Assembly: GCA_012184525.1 (NCBI GenBank)
Contig: WOFQ01000028.1
Coordinates: 1 to 64,000, forward strand
Length of the DNA stretch: 64,000 nt
Source: Xenoacremonium recifei
Taxonomy: Eukaryota > Ascomycota > Sordariomycetes > Hypocreales > Nectriaceae
Reading direction: 5' to 3'
Numbering within the stretch: the stretch's first letter is position 1; every line of letters starts with the position of its first letter. The translations under genes were made by a program, and so were the position numbers. The notes beneath the pieces were generated by a model. That model had not been told where the DNA came from, did no database searches, and saw only the letters and a list, made by a program, of their open reading frames with translations. Of the stretch, positions 52,444-63,697 are shown piece after piece.

Positions 52444-55400
52444 ATGGCCAGCCGTGAGGAAGCAAGACAACTTGTTGAAGAGATCACCAGAAAGCATGGT
52501 TACATCCGTCCCGAGGTATTGAATCGCATGTCAGAGGCAGATCGGCGAGAGGTGTTGGGGGCCATGCGAATGAAGGATGAACTAATTGAGTCCTCTGTCA
52601 CCACGTGCGTATGTGTCCCTATTTCTCCATACGGATTCTTACCAGCACAGCTTGTCACGCAATCTCTACACTAGCAATGCGAGATGTGTATTTGAGCTGC
52701 TACAGAATGCCGACGACAATTCTTACAAAAAAGTCGCACGCCTTGATCGGGAGCCGTACGTTGTGTTTCGCGTCTACAATGACCGCGTCGTCGTTGAATG
52801 CAATGAAGATGGGTTTACGCCCGAGAACCTGACCGCCATCTGTTCCATCGGCAAAAGCTCTAAAAAGGGAGGTCAAGTATATATCGGCGAGAAGGGAATC
52901 GGGTTCAAGTCCGTCTTCATGGCTGCACACAAGGTCAGCATTAGATCTGGAAATTTCTCCTTTTACTTCCAACACAAAAGGGGCGACAGCGGAATGGGCA
53001 TGATTACTCCAATTTGGGACGGTCATAATGGCTCCTCTACTACCAGCCCACTCACTCGTATCACCCTGGATCTCCATAATGCGGGCAGTCCAGAAAAGGT
53101 CCGCCGGGATCGAGAACAGCTTTATCAACAGTTCCGGGAGATCCACGATGCCATGCTTCTGTTTCTCAAGAACATCAAGATTATCAAAATTCTTTTCTAC
53201 GAAGACGACTCTGATGTAGCCACCAGCACGACCACGTACTCAATCCAACGCGAGCCCGCTTCAAGGGTCATCATCAAAAAGGTCATCATTGAGAACAGTC
53301 GTCGGCGAGAGATCGTCAGGACATTTCATATCGTCAAGCAGATGGCAACAGGCCTCTCGAAGAACGAGAATCGGAAATACACAGAAGAAGAAGAACGGTC
53401 TAGGACATACTCGACTTCAGAAGTTGTGCTCGCCTTTCCTCTCAACCCAGACTCGACGCCCCTTGAAGACAATCAGTGGATATTCGCATTTCTTCCGGTA
53501 CGACAAGTAGGCTTTAAAGTACGCTGCGAGACCAAGATCTGTGTATTCCTCAGCTAATCTGGAACAGTTTCTCATTCAGGCGGATTTCGTGACACAAGCT
53601 AACCGGCAGGATGTGGTGACAACCTCGCAGAGAAATCTGGGCCTGCTCAGCGCCATTGCAGATGCATTCATTGCGGGCATCCTTCAACTATGCAAGCATC
53701 CTACGCTCCAGTATCAATGGATGCGGTACTTACCGAGCTCGGCGGACTACCGAGATGGGTTCTGGAATACTTTGGCCAGTTTGATTGAGCAAAAGACAAA
53801 AAATTCGCAGGTTATGCGGGTGGTTGGCCGCTCTGGTTTCTGGAGAATACAAAATTCCCGTACGTGCCGGGACTATGAGCTCGGTCCCTCTGGAACGCAC
53901 ATGTTCCCAGAATTGCCTCTTTGCAAGTATACCAACTTGGAATATCACCAAGATGATCTCAAGACTCTACGTCAACTCGGTCTTCGCCACGCCTCATTTG
54001 ATGAGATGCTTGCGGCTGTGAAATGCGATCTCGAATCCCCGCTCTCCCAGCTGAGGGAATCGCAAGACCAGCTCTGGCACAGCCGAGCAGCTCAAATGCT
54101 TTCGGCAATGTGTACCTCGCAGAGTGAGCTCAGGGCCCTACGAGCTGTGAGGATACTGCCTTTGCGGGGTGGAAAATGGACGTCATTGGCCCCTGGAACG
54201 CCGGATGTCTACCACCCTTTGACAAGTACTATGTGCCTCGAAGTCCCCCGGGGCCTAGGCCTCTCTATTATCGATCCCAAGGCAGCCGAGAACCAGGAGA
54301 GGAAAGCCCTCTTCGATCGATTAGGGGTGAAAAGCGCATCTGTCACCATGATCCAAAAATTGATACTGGACAAACATGCAGATCAAAGCAAACTTATTCC
54401 GGATCATGTTGTTAGACATCTGAAGTTCCTCTACTTAACTCACCACCTCCAGACACGTGTTTACGCCTACGAGGATATATGTGTTTTGGATGGCAGGAAA
54501 AAGATCACAAGGCCTTGGATAACGGACTGTTACATTCAAAACACTGACCCTTACGGGGCATCGGAACTTTTGAAAGTAACCAATCCTGAGGACTACGAAG
54601 GCGCTAGTTCCCCTGAGTTCCGCGTCACTTTCCTGAATTTCAGATACTTTCGCGATGAACCAGATCGCCCAACCGCCGAGAGTCTATCTTGGAAGGAATG
54701 GCTTTATCACTTCGTTCACATCCGGCGATATCCTCGCTTAATCTCTCGAAGCGGAACTGAACTCTCAGATTTTTATCAGCACATAGCGACTCATCGATGT
54801 GAGAAGCTGCTTGACTTCCTACGAATTGCTTGGGAATTGGAATCAGGTTCCATTAAGGAAGAGTCATTTGCAAGTATCGTTGAAAAAATTGGAAGCTCAG
54901 AGGTCCCATGTGGAGGAGGAACGACCAAGGTCTCACTTGAACCGATCTCTTCAGCGTATTTACCCACCAAATCGCTCCAGGACCTCTGTCGGCGGTACAT
55001 GCCACCCGAAGACTACTTTCCTTTCTTGATACTAGAAAGCGCGCCGACCCACGACACATTTCCTCCTGAATGGGAAGCATTGGGCAAAGTTCTTGGCTTG
55101 GGGTTAGACGGCGACGAAGTCGGGTTTCTGCTTGATATTGAAGTCTGGATGACTCCAAATTTCGAAAGAGTAGTTGACCTCTGGTGCGCACTTCAATTGC
55201 AAGTGCTCAAGTCAGCCACACCAGAGGAAGTACGTAAGAGGATACGGTGAGTCGACTATTTCATTCTATCGAACAACGACCGTCACGCAACTAGAAAATG
55301 GCCCAGTAATATTCACGGGAATGGGGGCCTTGCATTTAGAATACCTTATTCTGTCATCAATGTTTTTGTGAAAATTACCCTGGAAATGACACTGATCCCT

Positions 55401-57921
55401 TCATAGAAAGGAAATAGCCGTCCTCATGATCCCGAAGAAGTGCGCATCGGGCTACGATTTGAAAAATGCTTCCTTGTGTGTCTGGGAGTCTCCTACTGAG
55501 CTTACTCTCAAAGCATCTCTCGCACGACTGTACGAAAAACACGTTGAAAGTTTCAAGATAAACCGCCTTTATCTTGCAGAATTCTTCACCCACACACTGG
55601 AGATCCCTAACTGCACCTGGAAGGATATTGTGAATGAAATTAAGCATTTTAAGAGGCTTGGGCTTACAGACTTTGACCGGATAACCGAGCTGTACAATTG
55701 TCTTTCCGGAATGAACTTAATCGCAATCACTGCAGAAGAAATGAGGTAAGGATATTATTCCATGATATGGCTCATAATTACTCACGAGTGATAGGCGAGA
55801 GTTTGAAAACGACACTCTCGTGTGCGGGTTTGAATCCGAATCTACCGCTTGGTACAAGCCCTCGAAGTGTCTCTGGTCGAGCGCAACTCAAATCCCTGGG
55901 ATGTTGACATTAAATGGACTCTACGAAAATCTCCAGTCCTTCTTTGTCGATACCTTGAGAGTTGCCAAGCTAACTGCGGAAATGGTTTACAAAAAGCTCA
56001 CATCTCACCAACTCTTACCAGATGAAGCCAAGCAAACCTTGATTACGTTCAATGCATTTCTCGCTATTGATAGATTTAGCTTTGATCCTAAAAAGGTCCT
56101 TGATAATAACGTGTTTCCCGTGAGGGGACCCGACGGTATAGTCAATATGTATAAGGGAAGCCAGGGGTTCGCACTCGCGGACCGCGGACCACTTGCTGCG
56201 GACTTTGCAGACCAGGCAAAGTTTTTGGACTTTACGCTCGAAGAAATCCGCGCTCTACGACCCTTCATACACTGGGCTAGACTACAGGATCGATTACTCT
56301 CAGAGGCTGTCAAAGAGGTTTCGTCAGTGGATGCCAGTTCGACACAGCCCGTGTCTCAGCCGGACCGCGATATCAAGAGGAAGTCATACGCATTACTACG
56401 GTACGTGACATTGATATTTATTGACATCGGGTTCTAACAAGCTCTGTTAGGATTGCTGCCACATACAACAGCCCGCGGACTCGCCACGATTTACAGGGCT
56501 TCTACAATCTGTTAAAGGCTGCTGAAACTCTCGAAACAGACCAGATTTCGTCAGAGCTCTGGTTGGACCAGGATGGCCGTAAGCTCAGAGTCATCAAGGA
56601 CGTCTCATCTCTTCACATCCATGAGACCGCGGGGTTACTCAAAATATACGTCCCGAAGGACAGAAGGAGGCAAGAGGTTTGTTTCAACAGCAAGCTACCA
56701 TTTCGCCTCTGTGAATGGATGATGACAGATCCGGTAACGCAACACTCAGACAAGGTGACAACTGAGGCGGAGAACGTGATGCAGAGTGTTCTCAGCGTGA
56801 AAGCAATTGCCTTGGCAGATATCCTTGAGGAAAAAGGCGTTATATCGGTGAACTTACCCAATGAGGAAGCGTCAGATGAAGATGAAGATGAAGAGGTCCA
56901 TCAAGCCGATTCTATCATGCCAACAGCAGCAAGACGAGATGTTGGAACGACAGATACTGAGCCGATAGATGTTGGAACGGGAATCACCCCAACAGAGACA
57001 TCAGATTCAGGATTCCAACAAGATCAAACAGTGGAGATTGAAAGGTCATTGGTGGCAGCCCAGAGTCGATACGAACGCGGCACACCAGTTCGAACAGTCA
57101 ACCTTTCAGAACCAACCCCGCCGACTGCCCATCCGTCGTTTGGAAGTGAATATTTGAGTCTCCTGAGGAGGGTGGTAGGTCTCGCACGAAGAACGGTGAT
57201 CCCTTCGAGAGATCGAGGCGTCTTTGACATGTCAGACCTCCAAAGCACCTTGCCGAACGAGGAATCCCGAGCATCCATTCAAGTTTCTGCCAGCACTAAA
57301 TTGGAGCGAGATAGAATGGTTGGCGCAGCTGGAGAACTCTTTGTAAGTGGTTTGAATGACCCCGGAACGATTTCTAACGTCTTCAGGCCTTTGAACTGTT
57401 ATTACATGTAGACCCGTCGCTACCTGACTTCGATATAACAAATTGGCAGAGCACGATCCGCCACTACGTTAGGGAACACCAAGAATACTCTGACCTGACC
57501 ACCTGGAATGGAGCAGAGACGGCCGATATCACGTATTCAGACACAAGAAGCGTTCTGACCCGCCTGCTCATTGGCAGGGGATATCTCGATGAGAGTTGGG
57601 CTGACGCCAAACCCAAGTACTTCATTGAGGTCAAAACAACCACCGCAGAATGCGAGACCCCATTCTTCATGAGCAAGTACCAGTATCGGAGAGTAAGTAG
57701 AATCATCACATCCTGGAATTGCACTAATCTAGAAGTAGATGCAAACATTCTCCAGCAGTGCGACGGGAGCACAAAGACGCAATGTTTATCTCATTATCCG
57801 CATATTCTACCTGGGCCGAAGTGAGATGGGCTTCAGACTGCTCATGGACCCCGAAGCGATGAGGCGGGAGGGGTCACTCGAATTTACAGGTGAATCGTGG
57901 TCGGTTATATGTGCGAACTGA
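52444..57921 (+). CDS. Giant sacsin/NO VEIN-type protein: Hsp90-like ATPase plus C-terminal DUF3883
   Basis: Eight exons: 52444-52604, 52651-53518, 53568-55246, 55407-55745, 55795-56400, 56451-57342, 57387-57692 and 57739-57921, giving about 1,677 residues. The N terminus has a GHKL ATPase of sacsin type: N box FELLQNADDN (E69, N73), the Asp-Gly motif NEDGF (D107), and the glycine lid IGEKGIGFKSVF (133-143). About 1,300 residues without a motif I recognise follow, including an acidic patch (DEDEDEE, near exon 6). The last 160 residues are a NO VEIN/DUF3883 domain with ETADITY (D1562) and YFIEVKTT (E1596, K1598), a PD-(D/E)xK nuclease-like arrangement. The spliced frames agree at every junction. 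Plant NO VEIN and bacterial proteins share this pairing. Its function in fungi is unknown. Confidence 0.88.
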
Positions 57922-59587
57922 GGCAGAAATCAGTCACAGAATGACAAGAAAACCCATCTGGTGTGAACAAGGATTAATCGAAACTTCCTAATACGTGGGC
58001 AAAGACTTTAAGTGGTGTACTTGCCAGGCTTTGAACTCGGAAGCATGCCAAATCTCGACGCCACAGCCTTGCAAGATGACTCGAGACTGGCTGGCAGAGA
58101 GAATTCTTCACCTTCCGTGTCTATTGCTCACAGCTGGCCACAGGCAATTAACACAGTGGGAGGAGGCTGAGATATCCATTTCGAGACGAACGGCCACAAA
58201 CGGCAGCTTCAAGATGTCTAATCATGATGCAACGTGATGCAAGACAAAGCTTCCTGCCTGTATCTATCCCGTGCCATCCCATTGCGTTCTTCTACGGCTC
58301 CCCAACATTCTCATGCCAGCAATCGCCGCTTGTCCCTTCTTCAACGTCTCGTTCTCTATCGAACAAGTAATAGAGAAAGCTTGCAAAAAAAAAAGGCAAA
58401 AAGAAAACATACAACACCGGGTATTCGCTGATCGTCACCGACTCAACTACTAATCCAGCGCTTCCTGATTTGACGCTCGGGGAGCAAACGGGACCCAGTA
58501 TTTTACAGGAGCTATGGTCGTATGTGCTTGTGTTGATGAGTAGGAAACCTATAAGGACAACATTGATGATGTTTGCGATGGAAATATGGCTGCTTGAAAG
58601 ATGGCCCAGAAAGCGTCTCAGCTGAACAGTTGTGATCCCCGTCCTGTCGGGTGTCTAGCCTGCAACCACTTTACTCCCGACCAGTCAGAGCCATTCCCCT
58701 CACACACTCCCACACCATGCCGCACGGGCTGAGCGCGCCGTAGCCGCCCGCACGCCACTAATCAAAACAATCACATGGACACATGTTGTCTCTCTCCTCT
58801 CACCCATGCGAATCGGCATCCCCCGCCAGATGCAGCGGAATAGGCCCGTCTCTTTCAAGGATGGTTTCCCCCCCACTGTGCTTCAGCGAGCTCCAGCGGG
58901 GTCGCCGCGGGAAAGATCCACTGGGATGGGGGGCAAACCGTCGGAGCTTCAGCGCATTGGCCACTGGAGCGAGTCGAGAAGCATGGGTTTGTGAACCGCT
59001 TTCCTGAAGGAGGCTAGCGCGGGCTTCTGGCTCGTGGTCTATCGCAAACCCCACCCGGCCTGATATTTTTTTTGCTTCTGGCGCATCTGCAGGACGGCGA
59101 TCAGAGGCGATTCCTCGCAGCATTTATTAGCTGATCGCCCTGCTCCTTGTGATTCTCCTCCTCTCTCCAACGCTTCTGTTCTTACAGCCTTGTCGACAGC
59201 TTCGATCTCGTTGTCGCTAGCCGCAGCCTCGCCGTCGTAAGTGCCACCCCGCACTGCGCATCACCACCAGCCTCACCCAATCCATGACGATCTGTGCCAA
59301 CTCGGCCCTCCTCCTCTCCTCCATTGCGCGGGCACGTCGCTGTATGTGCCCTTTGGGTCGTTAAGACACCGGCAAGCGACTTGAAGTCTTTGCGCTTGCT
59401 TTCTGGGGACGACAGAAAGACTTAGACATTATTACTCTACACCACGGCGATCATCGCCCGATTATCACCAGATTTTCCCACCACGGCTTCGAACGGGTAT
59501 ACCCTGATCCCTCGAGACGAGATCTTCTCCGACAGCGAGACTCCTGAGATACCCTTCGATTCTGAGATCCTTGAGACATCTCCCAAC
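57922..59587. other. Intergenic region and long leader of the transporter gene
   Basis: No gene seen. It includes a ten-base A run near 58385. The last 250 bp are probably leader, with repeated GA-rich and TC-rich stretches. Confidence 0.4.
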
Positions 59588-60766
59588 ATGTCTGACTCCA
59601 AGAACCTCGAGGCCTCGACCGCTCCGGTCCCTTCCAGCACTCCCGTCGACGAGGATGCCGCCGTCGGCCAGGGCATTCACATCCTGGAGGCCAAGTCGGT
59701 CCACTGGTACAGCTACTTGACGACTGTCGACTTCTGGATCGTTATCGCGCTCGGCCAGACGCTGTCCCTGTGCATCACCGGCACCAACACCTTCACCAGC
59801 TTCCTGGCCAACGTGGGCACCAACATCCCGGCCTTCCAGACGCTCTTCAACTACGTGCTGCTGTTCCTGATCTACACCACTGTGTTCCTGGTCCGTGATG
59901 GGCCTCGCGCCATTGCCCGCGTCGCCATGAAGGACGGCTGGAAGTACCTCATCATGTCGTTCCTCGACGTCGAGGGCAACTACTTCACCGTCCTGGCCTA
60001 CCGCTATACCAACTTGCTTTCGGCCCAGCTGCTCAACTTCTGGTCCATTGTCTGCGTAGTCATCATCTCGTTCCTGCTGCTCAAGGTGCGCTACAAGATC
60101 TTCCAGATCGTCGGTATCCTTGTCACCTGCGGCGGTATGGGCATTCTGCTGGCCTCGGATCACATCACCGGCTCTAACGGCGGCCCTGGCGTTGATATGG
60201 TCAAGGGTGACTTGTTTGGCCTGCTCGGAGCCACGCTCTACGGCGTCAGCAACGTCTTTGAGGAGTGGCTGGTGTCCAAGGCGCCCATGTACCAGGTTCT
60301 GGCCTTCATGGGCTTCTTCGGCACCATCATCAACGGTGTTCAGGCCGCCATCTTCGACCGCCACAGCTTCCAGGAGGCCACCTGGAACGGGCAAGTCATC
60401 GGCTGGCTCATTGGCTACACTGTGATCCTCTGCCTGTTCTACACGCTGGCCCCTCTGATCCTCCGAATGGGCAGCGCCGCCTTCTTCGACATTTCGCTGT
60501 TGACGGCCAACTTCTGGGGCGTCATCATCGGCATTCACGTTTTTGGATACACCATTCACTACTTGTACCCCATTGCTTTTGTGCTCATCATTCTTGGATT
60601 GGTCGCTTACTTCCTCGCTGGAAGCATGCTGGGTGATTCCAAGAAGCCGTGGCTGGGTGACAACCAGGAGGGCGGAGTGGCTGGGTTCGGTACTGCCAAG
60701 CTCAAGGCTCTCAATGCTGCCCGAAAGGCTCAGCTGGAGCCGGAGTCTGGCGTGTCGGAGATTTAA
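59588..60766 (+). CDS. SLC35F (DUF914)-type membrane transporter
   Basis: A single exon of 392 residues. About ten membrane segments begin near residue 45 (FWIVIALGQTLSLCITGTNTF). Signature stretches of the SLC35F1/F2/F6 group include DVEGNYFTVLAYRYTNLLSA, the GDLFGLLGATLYGVSNVFEEW segment and LRMGSAAFFDISLLTANFWG. The N-terminal 40 and C-terminal 50 residues are cytosolic. Related proteins sit in the Golgi, vacuole or plasma membrane; substrates are mostly unknown. Confidence 0.92.
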   Translation: MSDSKNLEASTAPVPSSTPVDEDAAVGQGIHILEAKSVHWYSYLTTVDFWIVIALGQTLSLCITGTNTFTSFLANVGTNIPAFQTLFNYVLLFLIYTTVFLVRDGPRAIARVAMKDGWKYLIMSFLDVEGNYFTVLAYRYTNLLSAQLLNFWSIVCVVIISFLLLKVRYKIFQIVGILVTCGGMGILLASDHITGSNGGPGVDMVKGDLFGLLGATLYGVSNVFEEWLVSKAPMYQVLAFMGFFGTIINGVQAAIFDRHSFQEATWNGQVIGWLIGYTVILCLFYTLAPLILRMGSAAFFDISLLTANFWGVIIGIHVFGYTIHYLYPIAFVLIILGLVAYFLAGSMLGDSKKPWLGDNQEGGVAGFGTAKLKALNAARKAQLEPESGVSEI

Positions 60767-61033
60767 CGAGTGTGGTTGGCATGGAAGACGAAGGAAAGTG
60801 GGAGAGTTGGAAAGAAGGGTGTGATTGTCTGTCATTAATATGTAAGTAGAACATTAATACATAGGATATCATTATTCTAGAGTCATCATATCTCACTCAA
60901 GCAAAAGATACAAATACACCACTTTCTATTCCTTATCCCTTTTCCCATCCTTCTTCCATGTCCCTATTTTGTACTTGGTCTGGTCAGACTCGTGGATCGC
61001 CGGGGGAGGCGTCATATCCCGCTCTTGATCCGT

Positions 61034-61363
61034 CTAACGGCCCTGCGCTTGGAGCAGGTCTCGGATGGCGGGCGTGATAGCGTCGTCAGTGTTGATATGG
61101 CCGCCCGGAGAACTCACCGTCCTGTGAACAGACTCCAAGTCCTGCGTGGCCGGGTCCTGGGGGAGACGATTGACGTCTCCAGACGTATCCCAGGCTTTCT
61201 GGAGCCGCTTCCTGTCTGCCTTGTTCGACTTGACGAACTCCGTCGTCCAGGGGAAGGCCGAGCGGGGGGTAACCCGGTTTCCTACGCCCAGGTACTCCAT
61301 CAGAGTAGCATACCACGAATGTGGCATGGCGATTGCGGCTGGACGTATTGCCTCCTTGGGCAT
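61034..61363 (-). CDS. Small hypothetical protein beside simple repeats
   Basis: The frame from the Met at 61363 gives 109 residues: MPKEAIRPAAIAMPHSWYATL, YLGVGNRV and KSNKADRKRLQKAWDTSGDVNRLP. The composition is more protein-like than any other frame here. The same frame runs on upstream through the CTCACC repeat, where it encodes an Arg-Val repeat that looks non-native. An unseen 5' exon is possible, since the repeat on this strand reads GGTGAG, a run of potential splice donors. No family recognised. Confidence 0.45.
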   Translation of the reverse strand: MPKEAIRPAAIAMPHSWYATLMEYLGVGNRVTPRSAFPWTTEFVKSNKADRKRLQKAWDTSGDVNRLPQDPATQDLESVHRTVSSPGGHINTDDAITPAIRDLLQAQGR

Positions 61364-61406
61364 TCTGATGCCCCTGCTGCTGATGCTGCTGCTAGGCTCG
61401 GCCCCT

Positions 61407-61436
61407 CTCACCCTCACCCTCACCCTCACCCTCACC
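61407..61436. repeat. Five CTCACC hexamers
   Basis: Perfect tandem array of CTCACC, five copies. On the minus strand each unit contains a GTGAGG splice-donor-like sequence. It is not the canonical fungal telomere repeat (CCCTAA). Confidence 0.85.
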
Positions 61437-61469
61437 ATGTTTCTGGGACTGATTTCCAGACATGTCGAT

Positions 61470-61542
61470 GTTGCTGTTGCTGTTGTTGTTACTGCTGTTA
61501 TTGCTAATGTTGTTGTTGCTGCTGTTGCTGTGGTGGTGGTGG
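61470..61542. repeat. CTG/TTG/TGG trinucleotide repeat tract
   Basis: About 73 bp of GTT, GCT and GGT triplets, imperfect. On the minus strand one frame would read poly-Asn/Ser and another poly-Gln-like residues. Confidence 0.8.
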
Positions 61543-61903
61543 ATTGTGAAAATGTCGAGAATTTCCCCCCAAGGCAACAAAATCATTACAGGCCGAAGGT
61601 GCTGGCCAATCACATTAATTATGCACGCATTGGCAGTCTTGGGTTTTTAGGTACATAATTATTATTGTGACATAAATTATTTTGACTGGAGAAGGAAGAC
61701 TGAGGTGAGTGAATCATCCTAGTCAAAGCTTTGAGCGTCGAACACTTCCCACGAACACACTCCCAGATCGCTTTTCCTTCTCTTTCACATATCTAAGACT
61801 TTGCGAAAAGACACAATTTCCCTATCTTCGCATATTTCGAGTCGCAATGTAAGTTTAGGTGCCGTTTGCCGACCGCAGCTAACACAATTCACAGCGCATC
61901 ACA

Positions 61904-63319
61904 ATGTCAACTTCCACGACGAACATTCCCGCCCCCCGACCTCGAGGCCGTCCCCCAGGATCCAAGAACAAGAACAAGCGACCTCGCGAAGAAGAGCCCG
62001 ACGCTGCCTTGGAAACCCCCGATAAGATGCGCGCAGGCCAGACCTACTTCGAGCGATACAAGACGGCGGTGGATCAGAGGGCTACACCATCCGCTATTGA
62101 CGGAGTGGCGGACCAACTCCAACTCTACGGGAAGCGCACAAGTCTCAGTCCACAAGATTTGGATGAGATCCTCGGGCCACGGGCGCCAGTTTTCGGGGCA
62201 GATTGGAGCGAGCAGGATGAGAGCACCCTTCAACACGACTGGGATCGCTCCGACGCGAAGCGGGAATATCAGCAGCTTGATAGAGCTGCTGGTAAGCATG
62301 GAGACTTGCTTGGTCTTTGGAAAATCTGCCTCCGCTTATTACATGCTTCACCTACGGCACTGATCTCCCCGAACCGTGGTCTTGTATATATGGACCCTGA
62401 AAATCGAGGGGGTACGATCCAACATTCCGCGCTCTGGAGTGAGCACTTCTGCGGTCTTCTCAGCCGCATTCTGACAAATCCAATCTGGCACAGCGACGTG
62501 GATTTAGTCGTCTATATACTACAGTTTGCTGTCATCTGTCGCACAGATGACCGACGCATGTGGTCGACGGTCAACCCGACGTCGTGCAGAATCTTGACTG
62601 AGCTCCAGGAGGACATATATCTGGCTGCAAAGCCCCTCGACAGGCCAGTCCGTAAGATGCATGAACGGATACGCAAACGCGTGAATTTAGTTCCGAGCGC
62701 CGCGTCAAATCTGATGCGAATGATTGCCAAACAGACGGACTCCATTAAGTTGTACTCAGGAGACAAGACCGAGTATAGGGGCATTGTTGCATACCGTATC
62801 ACCCCGGCAGACCTTAACAATGTGAGTAAGGCTCTGGATGAATTGGCCACACGGTGGCTTACCGCTCCGGTGGATGTGGCATACTATGCCTTCCTCAACG
62901 CTCGCAAAGGACGCGATCCTCCATCAAAGGCTACCTTGAAGGATGCGTTGATCCGCACCTGGATGAACGAGGAGAGAGTTTTCCGGAGCGGGAGATCCCA
63001 GGATTCGGATAACCTCTCCAATAGAGCATTGGAACATTTTGACGAGAATGGCGGTGATAGCGACGATGATGGCCCGATAATCGCTGGTCAACAGCGCGAA
63101 GTCCCTGATTCTCTGAGTCCCATCACAAAGTCTGTGCCAGAGGGCGAGGAGACTTCAAACTTGTTCAGGCATGAGGACCAAGAGAGAAGCCAATCTGAGG
63201 CGACTCCTGGGCCACTAGGCAGTGGCTCTGAGGAGCAAGGCGAGACCACAACTGACCTTAGTGAGAGGGACACTCGCGCTCAGTCAACCCTTTCAGGGGA
63301 GTTGGGCGAGGGCTATTAG
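61904..63319 (+). CDS. AT-hook protein of unknown function
   Basis: A single coding exon of 471 residues. A likely 46-bp intron (61849-61894) lies in the leader. An AT-hook-like motif RPRGRPPG (12-19) is followed by basic KNKNKR. The centre (about 95-340) is helical and globular, with WKICLRLLHASPTALISPNRG, WSEHFCGLLSRILTNPIW and RIRKRVNLVPSAASNLMRMI. The C-terminal 110 residues are Ser/Glu-rich and disordered. I do not know the family; similar AT-hook hypotheticals are common in Sordariomycetes. The frame continues past the stop (next entry), so the natural protein may be longer. Confidence 0.75.
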   Translation: MSTSTTNIPAPRPRGRPPGSKNKNKRPREEEPDAALETPDKMRAGQTYFERYKTAVDQRATPSAIDGVADQLQLYGKRTSLSPQDLDEILGPRAPVFGADWSEQDESTLQHDWDRSDAKREYQQLDRAAGKHGDLLGLWKICLRLLHASPTALISPNRGLVYMDPENRGGTIQHSALWSEHFCGLLSRILTNPIWHSDVDLVVYILQFAVICRTDDRRMWSTVNPTSCRILTELQEDIYLAAKPLDRPVRKMHERIRKRVNLVPSAASNLMRMIAKQTDSIKLYSGDKTEYRGIVAYRITPADLNNVSKALDELATRWLTAPVDVAYYAFLNARKGRDPPSKATLKDALIRTWMNEERVFRSGRSQDSDNLSNRALEHFDENGGDSDDDGPIIAGQQREVPDSLSPITKSVPEGEETSNLFRHEDQERSQSEATPGPLGSGSEEQGETTTDLSERDTRAQSTLSGELGEGY

Positions 63320-63520
63320 CAAAGGCAAGATATCGTCCCTCGAGCACAGCAGGAAGAGGTTGAAGACTTTGAGCGGGAGGATCACATTAGTTCCGATGCC
63401 AATCAACCATAGAGCACTGTACTCGAACAAGTTCCGGAGCAATCTAAAGAATAGGAGGTTGCTCGGAGTGATAGACTAGAGGACCTTGAAATGTATCATT
63501 TCTTTTTAAAATTAGAATAA
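63320..63520 (+). pseudogene. In-frame continuation past TAG codons
   Basis: Reading on in the same frame after the TAG at 63317 gives polar, Glu/Gln-rich protein-like sequence (QRQDIVPRAQQEEVEDFERE) like the tail before it. It is interrupted by TAG at 63410 and 63452 and finally TAA at 63518. All three early stops are TAG, which single C-to-T changes of CAG could produce. Confidence 0.4.
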
Positions 63521-63697
63521 GGTAGATATATTATTTATAAGGATTAGACTGAGAATGCCCTTAATAATATTACTCCCAGCTATTACCCTCCCAAGAAGCA
63601 CAAGAGGCTGAGCAAATGCGATACTTATATGAAGGCTATGCGGAGCTTTAAAGAACAAGACAGCAGTGAAAAAGAAGGCTACACCAGCCAGTGGCAC

